This document shows positions 53,791-64,000 of a stretch of 64,000 nucleotides of DNA, in pieces; the first letter of the stretch is position 1, and the number at the start of each line of letters is the position of its first letter. The DNA comes from Pseudomonas siliginis. Lineage in GTDB: Bacteria; Pseudomonadota; Gammaproteobacteria; Pseudomonadales; Pseudomonadaceae. The notes beneath the pieces are model-generated. The model was not told the DNA's origin and made no database searches. It saw only the letters and a program-made list of their open reading frames with translations. The DNA lies in assembly GCF_019145195.1 (NCBI RefSeq), contig NZ_JAHSTW010000002.1, forward strand, positions 124,001 through 188,000. The letters are read 5' to 3'. The translations under genes were made by a program, and so were the position numbers.

Positions 53791-53874
53791 TCAGTTAACC
53801 TCAACGTTTATCTCATCCTTCCGATGACGCGGATAGATCGCCTCCAGCGAGATCTGCTGAGTCTTCGAAGCATT
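53791..53874 (-). pseudogene. Second, diverged 3' end of fba
   Basis: Minus-strand codons read NASKTQQISLEAIYPRHRKD, then EINVEVN and TGA. The intact fba ends [20 protein letters not shown], then ELNAKVN. The 27 codons keep frame and stop position. The fragment starts abruptly at the Asn codon and lies 100 bases downstream of the real fba end in the same orientation. Confidence 0.85.
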
Positions 53875-53924
53875 ATAAATTGCTCTTACTTTAAATCACT
53901 TCGTCAGGCGTAATATTTGCCGAC

Positions 53925-53954
53925 AAAAAACCCGCCTATCGGCGGGTTTCTTTT
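53925..53954 (-). terminator. Intrinsic terminator of fba
   Basis: On the minus strand, aaacccgcc pairs with ggcgggttt around gata, ending in a U-run (plus strand aaaaaacccgcctatcggcg onward). Confidence 0.9.
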
Positions 53955-53974
53955 AATCAGCTCAACACTCAGGC

Positions 53975-55039
53975 TTAGTTGACCTTCGCGTTCAACTCAC
54001 CCTTCAGATAACGCTGGTACATCGCTTCCAGGGAGATCGGTTTGATCTTCGAAGCATTACCGGCAGTACCGAACGCCTCATAACGAGCGATACACACATC
54101 GCGCATTGCGGTCACAGTGGCGCCGAAGAATTTACGTGGATCGAATTCGCTCGGGTTGGTGGCCATCAGGCGACGCATGGCGCCGGTGGAGGCCAGGCGC
54201 AGGTCGGTGTCGATGTTGACCTTGCGCACGCCGTGCTTGATGCCTTCGACGATTTCTTCAACCGGGACGCCGTAGGTCTCTTTAATGTCGCCGCCGTACT
54301 GGTTGATGATCGCCAGCCACTCTTGTGGCACGGAGGACGAACCGTGCATCACCAGGTGGGTATTCGGGATGCGCTTGTGGATTTCCTTGATGCGGTCGAT
54401 CGCCAGCACGTCGCCGGTGGGTGGCTTGGTGAACTTGTAGGCGCCGTGGCTGGTGCCGATGGCGATGGCCAAGGCGTCGACCTGGGTGCGCTTGACGAAG
54501 TCAGCGGCTTCTTCCGGGTCGGTCAGCATCTGGCTGTGATCCAGAACGCCTTCGGCGCCGATGCCGTCTTCTTCACCGGCCATGCCGGTTTCCAGCGAAC
54601 CCAGGCAGCCCAGCTCGCCTTCTACCGAAACGCCGCAGGCGTGGGCCATGGCCACGGTCTGCTGGGTGACACGGACGTTGTAGTCGTAGTCGGTCGGGGT
54701 CTTGCCGTCTTCGCCCAGCGAGCCGTCCATCATCACCGAGCTGAAGCCCAGTTGAATCGAACGCTGGCAGACATCAGGGCTGGTGCCGTGGTCCTGGTGC
54801 ATGCACACCGGGATGTGCGGGAATTCTTCGATCGCGGCTAGGATCAAGTGACGCAAGAATGGTGCGCCGGCGTATTTGCGGGCGCCGGCCGAAGCCTGGA
54901 CGATCACCGGGGAGTCAGTCTTGTCAGCGGCTTCCATGATGGCGCGCATCTGCTCAAGGTTGTTGACGTTGAAGGCTGGAACGCCGTAGCCGAACTCGGC
55001 TGCGTGGTCCAGCATCTGGCGCATGCTGATAAGTGCCAT
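53975..55039 (-). CDS. fba: Fructose-1,6-bisphosphate aldolase, class II
   Basis: The 354-residue Zn-dependent aldolase interconverts fructose-1,6-bisphosphate with glyceraldehyde-3-phosphate and dihydroxyacetone phosphate. It has [29 protein letters not shown] at the start, the catalytic Asp and Zn His in [30 protein letters not shown], and [10 protein letters not shown] with a Zn His. It is separated from pgk by two lipoprotein genes, forming the tkt-epd-pgk-fba glycolytic/gluconeogenic cluster on the minus strand. Confidence 0.97.
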   Translation of the reverse strand: MALISMRQMLDHAAEFGYGVPAFNVNNLEQMRAIMEAADKTDSPVIVQASAGARKYAGAPFLRHLILAAIEEFPHIPVCMHQDHGTSPDVCQRSIQLGFSSVMMDGSLGEDGKTPTDYDYNVRVTQQTVAMAHACGVSVEGELGCLGSLETGMAGEEDGIGAEGVLDHSQMLTDPEEAADFVKRTQVDALAIAIGTSHGAYKFTKPPTGDVLAIDRIKEIHKRIPNTHLVMHGSSSVPQEWLAIINQYGGDIKETYGVPVEEIVEGIKHGVRKVNIDTDLRLASTGAMRRLMATNPSEFDPRKFFGATVTAMRDVCIARYEAFGTAGNASKIKPISLEAMYQRYLKGELNAKVN

Positions 55040-55184
55040 TGTGTGTGTCTCTCCCGGTTGAGGGTCGTTGATCGTGCCAGCCTGCCGGAGCGGCGGCGGC
55101 TATTCAAGTTAATGCAGATCGGGGGGTTGAGGCCCGACCTGGTGATTCGGTGTTACCAAAACTGTGTGAACAACAGAGCCCCCC

Positions 55185-55273
55185 TGTGGGAGCGAGCCTG
55201 CTCGCGAAAGCGGTCTGACAGACACTGCATCATCGACGGCAAGATTGCTTTCGCGAGCAGGCTCGCTCCCACA
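55185..55273. repeat. REP pair
   Basis: Inverted tgtgggagcgagcctgctcg copies in the 264-base gap upstream of fba. Confidence 0.85.
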
Positions 55274-55303
55274 TTTGGATCTCTGTACACCAATTCAATC
55301 GTG

Positions 55304-55636
55304 TTACTCGGCCTTGCAACCACGGCCAATCAGGTCATTGGTGGCGACCCAGTACACCAGGCCTTCGTCACCCTTGACGTGAAACGCCAGCATGCCATCG
55401 CTGTACAGCGTGCCCGAGGCGCCCGGCTCTTCTTTCAGGCGATAGACCTGATCACCGCCGCCGAGGCGAACGTCGACTTCCTTCTGGCCGGCATCGGCGT
55501 AACGCCACAACACCTTGGCCTGGCTGTCGCAGGTCCAGGTCGTCCAGTCGTCTGCCGGGGCGGACGACTGGAACAGGTTCAACTGCGCGCAACCACCCAA
55601 CAATGCCAACGCCGCAATGGCGATCAAGCCTTTCAT
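55304..55636 (-). CDS. MliC-type C-type lysozyme inhibitor lipoprotein
   Basis: The 110-residue protein has a lipoprotein signal with lipobox LGGC (Cys at about residue 16). The MliC/PliC core WTTWTCDSQAKVLWRYADAG follows, then a strand with YRLKEEPGASGTLYSDGMLAFHVKGDEG and a second Cys near the end (GRGCKAE). Members bind and block host-type lysozyme at the outer membrane or periplasm. It lies between fba and pgk. Confidence 0.85.
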   Translation of the reverse strand: MKGLIAIAALALLGGCAQLNLFQSSAPADDWTTWTCDSQAKVLWRYADAGQKEVDVRLGGGDQVYRLKEEPGASGTLYSDGMLAFHVKGDEGLVYWVATNDLIGRGCKAE

Positions 55637-55693
55637 CCGTGTTCCTCGACTGACGACGCACGCCGCCAGCCCTGAGTTAAAGAGTCAGACCCG

Positions 55694-55915
55694 TCAAGGA
55701 CAACCATGTTCCTTGACCGGGGTTTGCGTCTCGTATTTGTCCAGACCGTCCGGCCCCGAGCGCTTGTTCAGCACCGGGTTGGTTTCGGCCTGCCAGTCGG
55801 CCTGATAACAGCCCTTCTGCGGTTCGCTCGGTGCTGGCGTGGCGTCAGCCTTCGGGGTGCTCCCGCAGGCCGCCAGCGAACCGGTCAGCAACAACAGCGC
55901 TAACGACTTGACCAT
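55694..55915 (-). CDS. Small hypothetical lipoprotein
   Basis: The 73-residue protein has a lipoprotein signal peptide (MVKSLALLLLTGSLAAC, Cys at residue 17). A Pro/Ala-rich linker follows, and then a short tail with three Cys-containing motifs (KGCYQADWQAETNPVLNKR; KEHGCP). I know no function. It is a typical small conserved Pseudomonas lipoprotein between pgk and mliC. GGAGTGTTTAC precedes the ATG. Confidence 0.75.
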   Translation of the reverse strand: MVKSLALLLLTGSLAACGSTPKADATPAPSEPQKGCYQADWQAETNPVLNKRSGPDGLDKYETQTPVKEHGCP

Positions 55916-55949
55916 GTAAACACTCCTTTGCCTGGCCAAACGGGCGGCC

Positions 55950-57113
55950 TCAGGCCTTGGCCCGGCTTTCCAGGACTTCAACGGCCGGCAGCACCTTGCC
56001 TTCGACGAATTCGAGGAACGCGCCACCACCGGTGGAAATGTAGGATATCTGCTCAGCCACGCCATATTTATCGATCGCCGCCAAGGTGTCGCCACCGCCC
56101 GCGATGGAGAATGCCGAGCTTTCGGCGATAGCCTGGGCCAGCACTTTGGTGCCGTTGCCGAACTGATCGAACTCGAACACGCCAACCGGGCCGTTCCACA
56201 GAATGGTTTTCGACGACTTCAGCAGCTCGGCGAAATTGGCTGCAGTTTGCGGACCGATGTCGAGAATCATGTCGTCAGCCGCCACGTCAGCGATCAGCTT
56301 GACGGTCGCTTCAGCGCTTTCGGCAAATTCCTTGGCGACCACGACGTCAACCGGCAACGGTACGCTGACTTTGGCAGCGATTTCACGCGCGGTGTCGAGC
56401 AGGTCCGGTTCGTACAGCGACTTGCCGACCGGGTGACCAGCCGCCGCGAGGAAGGTGTTGGCGATGCCGCCGCCGACGATCAGTTGATCGCAGATCTGGC
56501 TCAGGCTGTTCAGCACGTCGAGTTTGGTCGACACCTTGGAGCCGGCAACGATGGCTGCCATTGGCTTGGCCGGCGCGCCGAGGGCTTTGCCCAGTGCATC
56601 CAGCTCAGCGGCCAGCAACGGGCCGGCGGCAGCGACTTTGGCGAACTTGGCTACACCGTGGGTCGAACCTTCGGCGCGGTGAGCAGTACCGAAAGCATCC
56701 ATCACGAACACGTCGCACAGGGCCGCGTACTGCTGCGCCAGGTCGTCGGCGTTCTTCTTCTCGCCCTTGTTGAAGCGTACGTTTTCGAACAGCACGATGT
56801 CGCCAGCCTTGACCTCCACGCCACCGAGGTAGTCAGCCACCAGCGGCACTTCACGGCCGAGCGCTTTGCTCAGGTAATCGGCGACAGGTTTCAGGCTGTT
56901 TTCGGCGGAGAATTCGCCTTCGGTCGGACGGCCCAGGTGCGAGCAGACCATCACTGCCGCGCCTTTTTCCAGGGCCAGCTTGATGGTCGGCAGCGAAGCC
57001 AGGATGCGCGCGTCGCTGGTGACAACACCGTCCTTGACGGGGACGTTGAGGTCTTCGCGGATCAATACGCGCTTACCTTGCAGATCGAGGTCGGACATCT
57101 TCAACACGGTCAT
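55950..57113 (-). CDS. pgk: Phosphoglycerate kinase
   Basis: The 387-residue enzyme transfers phosphate between 1,3-bisphosphoglycerate and ADP. Signature [15 protein letters not shown] is at the N-terminus, and [19 protein letters not shown]-like [14 protein letters not shown] and [13 protein letters not shown] near the C-terminus. The start at 57113 ([11 protein letters not shown]) is preferred over a start nine bases earlier. It lies 12 bases from epd and is likely co-transcribed. Confidence 0.97.
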   Translation of the reverse strand: MTVLKMSDLDLQGKRVLIREDLNVPVKDGVVTSDARILASLPTIKLALEKGAAVMVCSHLGRPTEGEFSAENSLKPVADYLSKALGREVPLVADYLGGVEVKAGDIVLFENVRFNKGEKKNADDLAQQYAALCDVFVMDAFGTAHRAEGSTHGVAKFAKVAAAGPLLAAELDALGKALGAPAKPMAAIVAGSKVSTKLDVLNSLSQICDQLIVGGGIANTFLAAAGHPVGKSLYEPDLLDTAREIAAKVSVPLPVDVVVAKEFAESAEATVKLIADVAADDMILDIGPQTAANFAELLKSSKTILWNGPVGVFEFDQFGNGTKVLAQAIAESSAFSIAGGGDTLAAIDKYGVAEQISYISTGGGAFLEFVEGKVLPAVEVLESRAKA

Positions 57114-57125
57114 GGGTCGCACTTC

Positions 57126-58178
57126 CTACGGTTTTTTTGAAGTTGCTGTTTGCAGATAGTGGTCTGCAACGTCCAGCATTCGGTTGGCAAAACCCCATTC
57201 GTTGTCGAACCAGGCCAGGATGTTCACCAGCTTGGGGCCGGAAACACGGGTCTGACTGGCATCGACGATGGCCGAATGTGGGTCATGGTTGAAATCACAG
57301 CTGGCGTGCGGCAACTCGGTGTAGGCCAGAAGGCCTTTGAGCGGGCCGCTGGTGGCGGCTTCGCGCAGGATCCGGTTGACCTCATTGGCGTCAGTCGCGG
57401 TGGCGGTCTGCATCGTGATGTCGAGGCAGGACACGTTGACTGTCGGCACGCGCACGGCTTTGGCCTGAATTCGCCCGGCAAGTTCCGGCAGCAGGCGCTC
57501 GATACCACGTGCCAGACCAGTGGACACCGGGATCACCGACTGGAACGCCGAACGCGTGCGGCGCAGGTCTTCGTCGTGATAGGCGTCGATCACCGGTTGA
57601 TCGTTCATCGCCGAGTGAATGGTGGTGATCGACACGTAATCCAGACCGATCGCCTGATCGAGCAGACGCAGCAGCGGCACGCCGCAATTTGTCGTACAGG
57701 AGGCGTTGGACACCAGCAGCTCGTCGCCGGTCAGGCAGTCCTGATTGACGCCGTAGACGATGGTGGCGTCGACATCCGCTTCGCTGGCCATCGGCTGCGA
57801 GAACAGCACGCGCGGCGCGCCGGCAGCGAGAAATCGCTGGCCATCGGCACGGGTGTGGTAAGCGCCAGAGCACTCAAGCACCAGATCGACGCCCAGCGAC
57901 GCCCAATCGATGCCTTCGGGGGTGGCACTGCGCAGGACCTTCACGCAGTCGCCATTGATATGCAGACAATCGCCTTCAACCCGCACTTCGCCGGGAAAGC
58001 GGCCGTGGGTGGAGTCGAAGCGTGTCAGGTATTCGATGCTGGCCATGTCGGCCAGATCGTTGATCGCGACAATTTCAAACCCGGCCTTCGCGCCGCGCTC
58101 GAACAACGCCCGCAAGACGCAACGACCAATTCGGCCGTAGCCGTTGAGTGCAACTTTGTAGGGACGCGGTTGAGGCAT
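57126..58178 (-). CDS. epd: D-erythrose-4-phosphate dehydrogenase
   Basis: The 350-residue GAPDH-family protein is placed between tkt and pgk, the classical epd position. It has an NAD fold (VALNGYGRIGRCVLRALFERG), the catalytic Cys in SNASCTTNCGVPLLRLL, and WFDNEWGFANRMLDVADHYL. Epd makes 4-phosphoerythronate for pyridoxal phosphate synthesis. An alternative is a second GAPDH (gapB), which sequence reading alone cannot exclude, but the context favours Epd. Confidence 0.9.
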   Translation of the reverse strand: MPQPRPYKVALNGYGRIGRCVLRALFERGAKAGFEIVAINDLADMASIEYLTRFDSTHGRFPGEVRVEGDCLHINGDCVKVLRSATPEGIDWASLGVDLVLECSGAYHTRADGQRFLAAGAPRVLFSQPMASEADVDATIVYGVNQDCLTGDELLVSNASCTTNCGVPLLRLLDQAIGLDYVSITTIHSAMNDQPVIDAYHDEDLRRTRSAFQSVIPVSTGLARGIERLLPELAGRIQAKAVRVPTVNVSCLDITMQTATATDANEVNRILREAATSGPLKGLLAYTELPHASCDFNHDPHSAIVDASQTRVSGPKLVNILAWFDNEWGFANRMLDVADHYLQTATSKKP

Positions 58179-58230
58179 GGGGTTCTCGATTACCGTGGTG
58201 TATCAGGCAGTGCGATGTTGCCCGAACCAA

Positions 58231-58301
58231 CGCTTTCGCGAGCAAGCTCGCTCCCACATTGGAATGCATTTCCCTGTGAGAGCGGGCCTGCTCGCGAAGG
58301 C
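58231..58301. repeat. REP pair (diverged)
   Basis: cgctttcgcgagcaagctcg and ctgtgagagcgggcctgctc with base changes, between epd and tkt. Confidence 0.75.
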
Positions 58302-58329
58302 GTCAGCCCGGACAACACAACTGTCAGAT

Positions 58330-60327
58330 TTAGTCTTCCAGCAGCTCTTCAGCCTGACCGAGGATGTTTTCCAGGGTGAAGCCGAACTCTTCGAACAATG
58401 CCGAAGCCGGCGCCGACTCACCGTAGGTGGTCATGCCGATCACACGACCTTCCAGACCCACGTACTTGAACCAGAAATCGGCGTGGGCCGCTTCGATGGC
58501 GATACGCGCGCTGACCTGCAACGGCAGAACCGACTGCTTGTACTCCGCATCCTGAGCATCGAACGCGCTGGTGCAAGGCATCGAGACCACGCGAACCTTG
58601 CGGCCCTGCTCGGTCAGTTTGTCGAAGGCTTGAACCGCCAGACCGACTTCCGAACCGGTGGCGATCAGGATCAGCTCAGGCTCGCCTGCGCAATCCTTGA
58701 GCACATAACCGCCACGGCTGATGTTGGCAATCTGGCCAGAGTCGCGTTCCTGGTGCTGCAGGTTCTGCCGGGAGAAGATCAGCGCCGACGGGCCGTCCTT
58801 GCGCTCCAGAGCGTTTTTCCAGGCCACTGCCGATTCCACGGCATCGGCTGGACGCCAGGTGTCGAGGTTCGGCGTGCTGCGCAGGCTGGTCAATTGCTCG
58901 ATTGGCTGGTGCGTCGGGCCGTCTTCGCCCAGACCGATGGAGTCGTGGGTGTAGACGTGAATCACGCGCTTCTTCATCAAAGCCGACATGCGTACGGCGT
59001 TGCGTGCGTATTCCATGAACATCAGGAAGGTCGCGCCGTAAGGCACCAGACCGCCGTGCAGGGCGACGCCGTTCATGATCGCGGTCATGCCGAACTCGCG
59101 CACGCCGTAGTACATGTAGTTGCCGCTGGCGTCTTCAGCGCTGACGCCTTTGCAGCCTTTCCACAGGGTCAAGTTGGAGCCGGCGAGGTCAGCCGAACCG
59201 CCGAGCATTTCCGGCAGCAGCGGGCCGAAGGCGTTGAGAGTGTTCTGACTGGCTTTGCGGCTGGCGATGGTTTCGCCCTTGGCCGCGACTTCGGCGATGT
59301 AGGCCGAGGCTTTTTCCGAGAAGTCGGCCGGCAGTTCGCCGCTCAGACGACGAATCAGCTCGTTGGCTTCAGTCGGGAATGCAGCGGAGTAAGCGGCGAA
59401 ACGCTGGTCCCACTCGGCTTCGACCGCGCGGCCAGCTTCTTTGGCGTCCCACTCGGCATAGATCTCGGCCGGGATTTCGAACGGGCCGTGGTTCCAGTTC
59501 AGCGCCTGACGGGTCAGGGCGATTTCTGCGTCACCCAATGGGGCGCCGTGGCAATCTTCCTTGCCCTGCTTGTTCGGCGAACCGAAACCGATGGTGGTCT
59601 TGCAGCAGATCAGGGTCGGCTGGGCGCTCTTGCGCGCGGTTTCGATGGCGGTCTTGATCTCTTCCGGATCGTGGCCGTCGACGTTGCGGATCACCTGCCA
59701 GTTGTAGGCTTCGAAACGCTTCGGCGTGTCATCGGTGAACCAGCCTTCGACTTCACCGTCGATGGAAATGCCGTTGTCATCGTAGAAGGCAATCAGCTTG
59801 CCCAGGCCCAGCGTGCCGGCCAGGGAAGCGACTTCGTGGGAAATGCCTTCCATCATGCAGCCATCACCGAGGAACACATAGGTGTGGTGGTCAACGATGT
59901 TGTGGCCGGGACGGTTGAACTGCGCGCCCATGACTTTTTCAGCCAGAGCGAAACCGACGGCGTTGGCCAGACCCTGACCCAGCGGGCCGGTGGTGGTTTC
60001 GACGCCCGGGGTATAACCGAATTCCGGGTGGCCTGGAGTGCGGCTGTGCAGTTGACGGAACTGCTTGAGGTCGTCGATGGACAGGTCGTAGCCGGTCAGG
60101 TGCAGCAGCGAGTAGATCAACATCGAGCCGTGGCCGTTGGACAGCACGAAGCGGTCACGGTCGGCGAACGACGGGTTGCTCGGGTTGTGCTTGAGGTAGT
60201 CGCGCCACAGCACTTCGGCAATATCTGCCATACCCATAGGGGCACCGGGATGGCCGCTGTTGGCTTTTTGCACGGCATCCATGCTGAGGGCACGAATGGC
60301 GTTGGCACGCTCACGACGGCTAGGCAT
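58330..60327 (-). CDS. tktA: Transketolase
   Basis: The 665-residue thiamine diphosphate enzyme has [38 protein letters not shown] at the start and the thiamine motif [26 protein letters not shown] (GDG...N-like). [21 protein letters not shown] [22 protein letters not shown] marks the pyrimidine domain. It exchanges two-carbon units in the pentose phosphate pathway. The start at 60327 gives the family [12 protein letters not shown]; the upstream extension is unlike it. Confidence 0.97.
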   Translation of the reverse strand: MPSRRERANAIRALSMDAVQKANSGHPGAPMGMADIAEVLWRDYLKHNPSNPSFADRDRFVLSNGHGSMLIYSLLHLTGYDLSIDDLKQFRQLHSRTPGHPEFGYTPGVETTTGPLGQGLANAVGFALAEKVMGAQFNRPGHNIVDHHTYVFLGDGCMMEGISHEVASLAGTLGLGKLIAFYDDNGISIDGEVEGWFTDDTPKRFEAYNWQVIRNVDGHDPEEIKTAIETARKSAQPTLICCKTTIGFGSPNKQGKEDCHGAPLGDAEIALTRQALNWNHGPFEIPAEIYAEWDAKEAGRAVEAEWDQRFAAYSAAFPTEANELIRRLSGELPADFSEKASAYIAEVAAKGETIASRKASQNTLNAFGPLLPEMLGGSADLAGSNLTLWKGCKGVSAEDASGNYMYYGVREFGMTAIMNGVALHGGLVPYGATFLMFMEYARNAVRMSALMKKRVIHVYTHDSIGLGEDGPTHQPIEQLTSLRSTPNLDTWRPADAVESAVAWKNALERKDGPSALIFSRQNLQHQERDSGQIANISRGGYVLKDCAGEPELILIATGSEVGLAVQAFDKLTEQGRKVRVVSMPCTSAFDAQDAEYKQSVLPLQVSARIAIEAAHADFWFKYVGLEGRVIGMTTYGESAPASALFEEFGFTLENILGQAEELLED

Positions 60328-60586
60328 CGCTGATCTCCTGGGTGTGAATAGACTGAAACGGAAAAAAGGAGGGCATTTTCCCTCACCCATGCGCCTCGGG
60401 GCAATGACAGATAGTCATCGGCAGGCGTTTTTCCAATCGATAGCACAGGTTTCGCTTGGTGAAACCTTTCCGCTATTCGTTTGTAGAGACTGCCGTGCGC
60501 TGAGAAGTGCCATTTATCGAGCAATATCAAAACTTTTTGATATTGGCCTTGCGGTGCCTTGCCCCCGTCTCTAGACTGCCAGCCCT
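60328..60586. promoter_or_regulatory. Divergent tkt/arsR-type control region with a perfect palindrome
   Basis: CAATATCAAAA (60522-60532) and TTTTGATATTG (60535-60545) are perfect 11-base inverted arms around CT, 41 bases before the regulator start. This type of AT-rich palindrome is typical for ArsR-family operators and looks like what I remember for SahR sites. Autoregulation of the downstream operon is inferred. Confidence 0.65.
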
Positions 60587-61582
60587 ATGAACTTACGCGT
60601 GCCTTCCATTCGCCATGACGATTGCGACGAGCTGGCGGCCCTGTGCAAGGCCGGCGGCGATCCGCTGCGGCTGAATGTATTGCGCGCGCTGGCCAACGAT
60701 TCGTTTGGCGTGCTGGAGCTGGCGCAGATTTTCGGCATCGGCCAGTCGGGCATGAGCCACCACCTCAAGGTGCTGGCGCAAGCCGATCTGGTGGCGACAC
60801 GCCGTGAGGGCAACGCGATTTTCTATCGTCGCGCCCTGCCCCACAGCGGATTGCTCGGCGGCAAGCTGCACGCGGCATTGCTGGAAGAAGTCGACAATCT
60901 GGATCTGCCTGATGAAGTGCAAGCACGCATCGAGCAGGTTCACGGCCAGCGTGCCGCCGCCAGCCGGGACTTTTTCGCCCGGGTCGCGGAAAAATTCCGT
61001 GCCCAGCAGGATTTGATCGCAGGCCTGCCGCAGTACCGTGACAGCGTGCTGGCCCTGCTCGACAAACTGAACTTCGATGGTGCAGCCACGGCCATTGAAG
61101 TCGGCCCCGGCGATGGTGCTTTTCTGCCGGAACTGGCCCGTCGTTTCGGCACCGTAACCGCGCTGGACAACAGCCCGGCGATGCTCGAACTGGCGCGTCA
61201 GGTGTGTGAACGTGAACAGCTGGCTAACGTCAGCCTGCAATTGGCCGATGCATTGAACGGCACAAGCCTCAAGGCCCATTGCGTAGTGTTGAACATGGTC
61301 CTGCACCATTTCGCCGCTCCGGCCGATGCGCTCAGGCACATGGCCGATTTGCTGCAACCGGGCGGTAGCCTGCTCGTGACAGAGTTATGTAGCCACAACC
61401 AGAGTTGGGCCAGGGAGGCCTGCGGTGATCTCTGGTTGGGGTTTGAACAGGACGATCTGGCCCGTTGGGCCACCGCTGCGGGACTCGTTCCCGGGGAAAG
61501 CCTCTATGTAGGCTTACGTAATGGTTTCCAGATCCAGGTTCGCCACTTTCAGCGACCGGCTGGCGACACTCACCATCGGTAA
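60587..61582 (+). CDS. ArsR-family regulator fused to a SAM-dependent methyltransferase domain (SahR-like)
   Basis: The 331-residue protein begins with an ArsR winged helix (residues about 10-95: CKAGGDPLRLNVLRALANDSFGVLELAQIFGIGQSGMSHHLKVL). It continues with a class I methyltransferase fold (AIEVGPGDGAFLPELARRFGTVTALDNSPAMLELAR, then VLNMVLHHFAAPADALRHMADLLQPGG). It is 18 bases upstream of metK, with which it must share a transcript. SahR regulators of the methionine cycle combine these domains and respond to S-adenosylhomocysteine. The assignment is by domain layout, operon and the palindrome upstream. Confidence 0.85.
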   Translation: MNLRVPSIRHDDCDELAALCKAGGDPLRLNVLRALANDSFGVLELAQIFGIGQSGMSHHLKVLAQADLVATRREGNAIFYRRALPHSGLLGGKLHAALLEEVDNLDLPDEVQARIEQVHGQRAAASRDFFARVAEKFRAQQDLIAGLPQYRDSVLALLDKLNFDGAATAIEVGPGDGAFLPELARRFGTVTALDNSPAMLELARQVCEREQLANVSLQLADALNGTSLKAHCVVLNMVLHHFAAPADALRHMADLLQPGGSLLVTELCSHNQSWAREACGDLWLGFEQDDLARWATAAGLVPGESLYVGLRNGFQIQVRHFQRPAGDTHHR

Positions 61583-61600
61583 ATTCAGGAAAACATCGAG

Positions 61601-62791
<1,191 letters not shown>

Positions 62792-62806
62792 TACCCTGGC
62801 TGCAAG

Positions 62807-62842
62807 AAAGCCCCGCACGGTTCGCGCCGTGCGGGGCTTTTT
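62807..62842 (+). terminator. Intrinsic terminator after metK
   Basis: agccccgcacgg pairs with ccgtgcggggct around ttcgcg and is followed by a T-run. Confidence 0.93.
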
Positions 62843-62862
62843 CATGCCTGACAGATTTTTGA

Positions 62863-64000
<1,138 letters not shown>

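Noticed and set aside
58177..60333. 718-codon plus-strand open frame
   Set aside because: Antisense shadow of tktA, with no recognisable domain.

Overview
The window is 64 kb of a GC-rich chromosome from a Pseudomonas of the fluorescens group. The evidence is the choline/betaine/carnitine gene order (as remembered from P. aeruginosa PA5372-PA5411), Pseudomonas-type codon use, the dense REP palindromes of the gggagcgagcctgctcgcga type, and neighbours such as metK-ligB, tkt-epd-pgk-fba and betIBA. No rRNA, tRNA, CRISPR array, prophage or complete insertion sequence was seen. The only mobile-type gene is a REP-associated tyrosine transposase (RAYT) flanked by its own REP repeats.

Layout. (1) 0-3.2 kb: edge of a minus-strand gene (possibly glyA), traX-like gene, ltaE, RAYT with REPs. 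(2) 3.2-14.5 kb: glycine betaine catabolism. Divergent gbcB/gbcA make dimethylglycine from betaine. A minus-strand operon (M19 dipeptidase-like, DUF5943, dgcA, dgcB, etfA-like, etfB-like) makes sarcosine from dimethylglycine. Between the two lies a gene-free stretch with a degenerate 182-bp tandem repeat carrying perfect DnaA boxes. (3) 14.7-17.1 kb: small accessory genes (LprI-like, XRE, tyrosinase, DUF3010). (4) 17.2-25.1 kb: carnitine catabolism (cdhR, caiX, cdhC, cdhA, cdhB, gamma-butyrobetaine dioxygenase) and the master activator gbdR. (5) 25.6-37.2 kb: sdaB, the choline/betaine ABC transporter cbcXWV, betT, betI, betB and betA. (6) 37.4-52.8 kb: general chromosome (TldD/PmbA pair, MFS exporter, dbpA, HI0933-type flavoprotein, yccS, SBP3 protein, ElaA-type GNAT, HTH, YgjP-like peptidase, GGDEF/EAL regulator, PL7 alginate lyase). 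(7) 52.8-53.9 kb: an AT-rich islet with a broken ubiquitin gene, an orphan gene and a second, diverged 3' end of fba. (8) 54-64 kb: fba, mliC-like, lipoprotein, pgk, epd, tkt, an ArsR-methyltransferase regulator, metK and the 5' part of ligB.

How the genes work together: gamma-butyrobetaine becomes carnitine, dehydrocarnitine, betainyl-CoA and glycine betaine. Choline becomes betaine aldehyde and betaine (BetA/BetB). Betaine becomes dimethylglycine, sarcosine, glycine, serine and, through SdaB, pyruvate. GbdR, CdhR and BetI control the parts. Tandem half-sites about 21 bp apart are visible at the cbcX, caiX and gbcAB promoters, and a perfect BetI palindrome overlaps the betIBA promoter.

The two observations most worth attention are the near-eukaryotic ubiquitin pseudogene at 52951-53170 (minus strand) and the phased DnaA-box repeat at 6047-6569.
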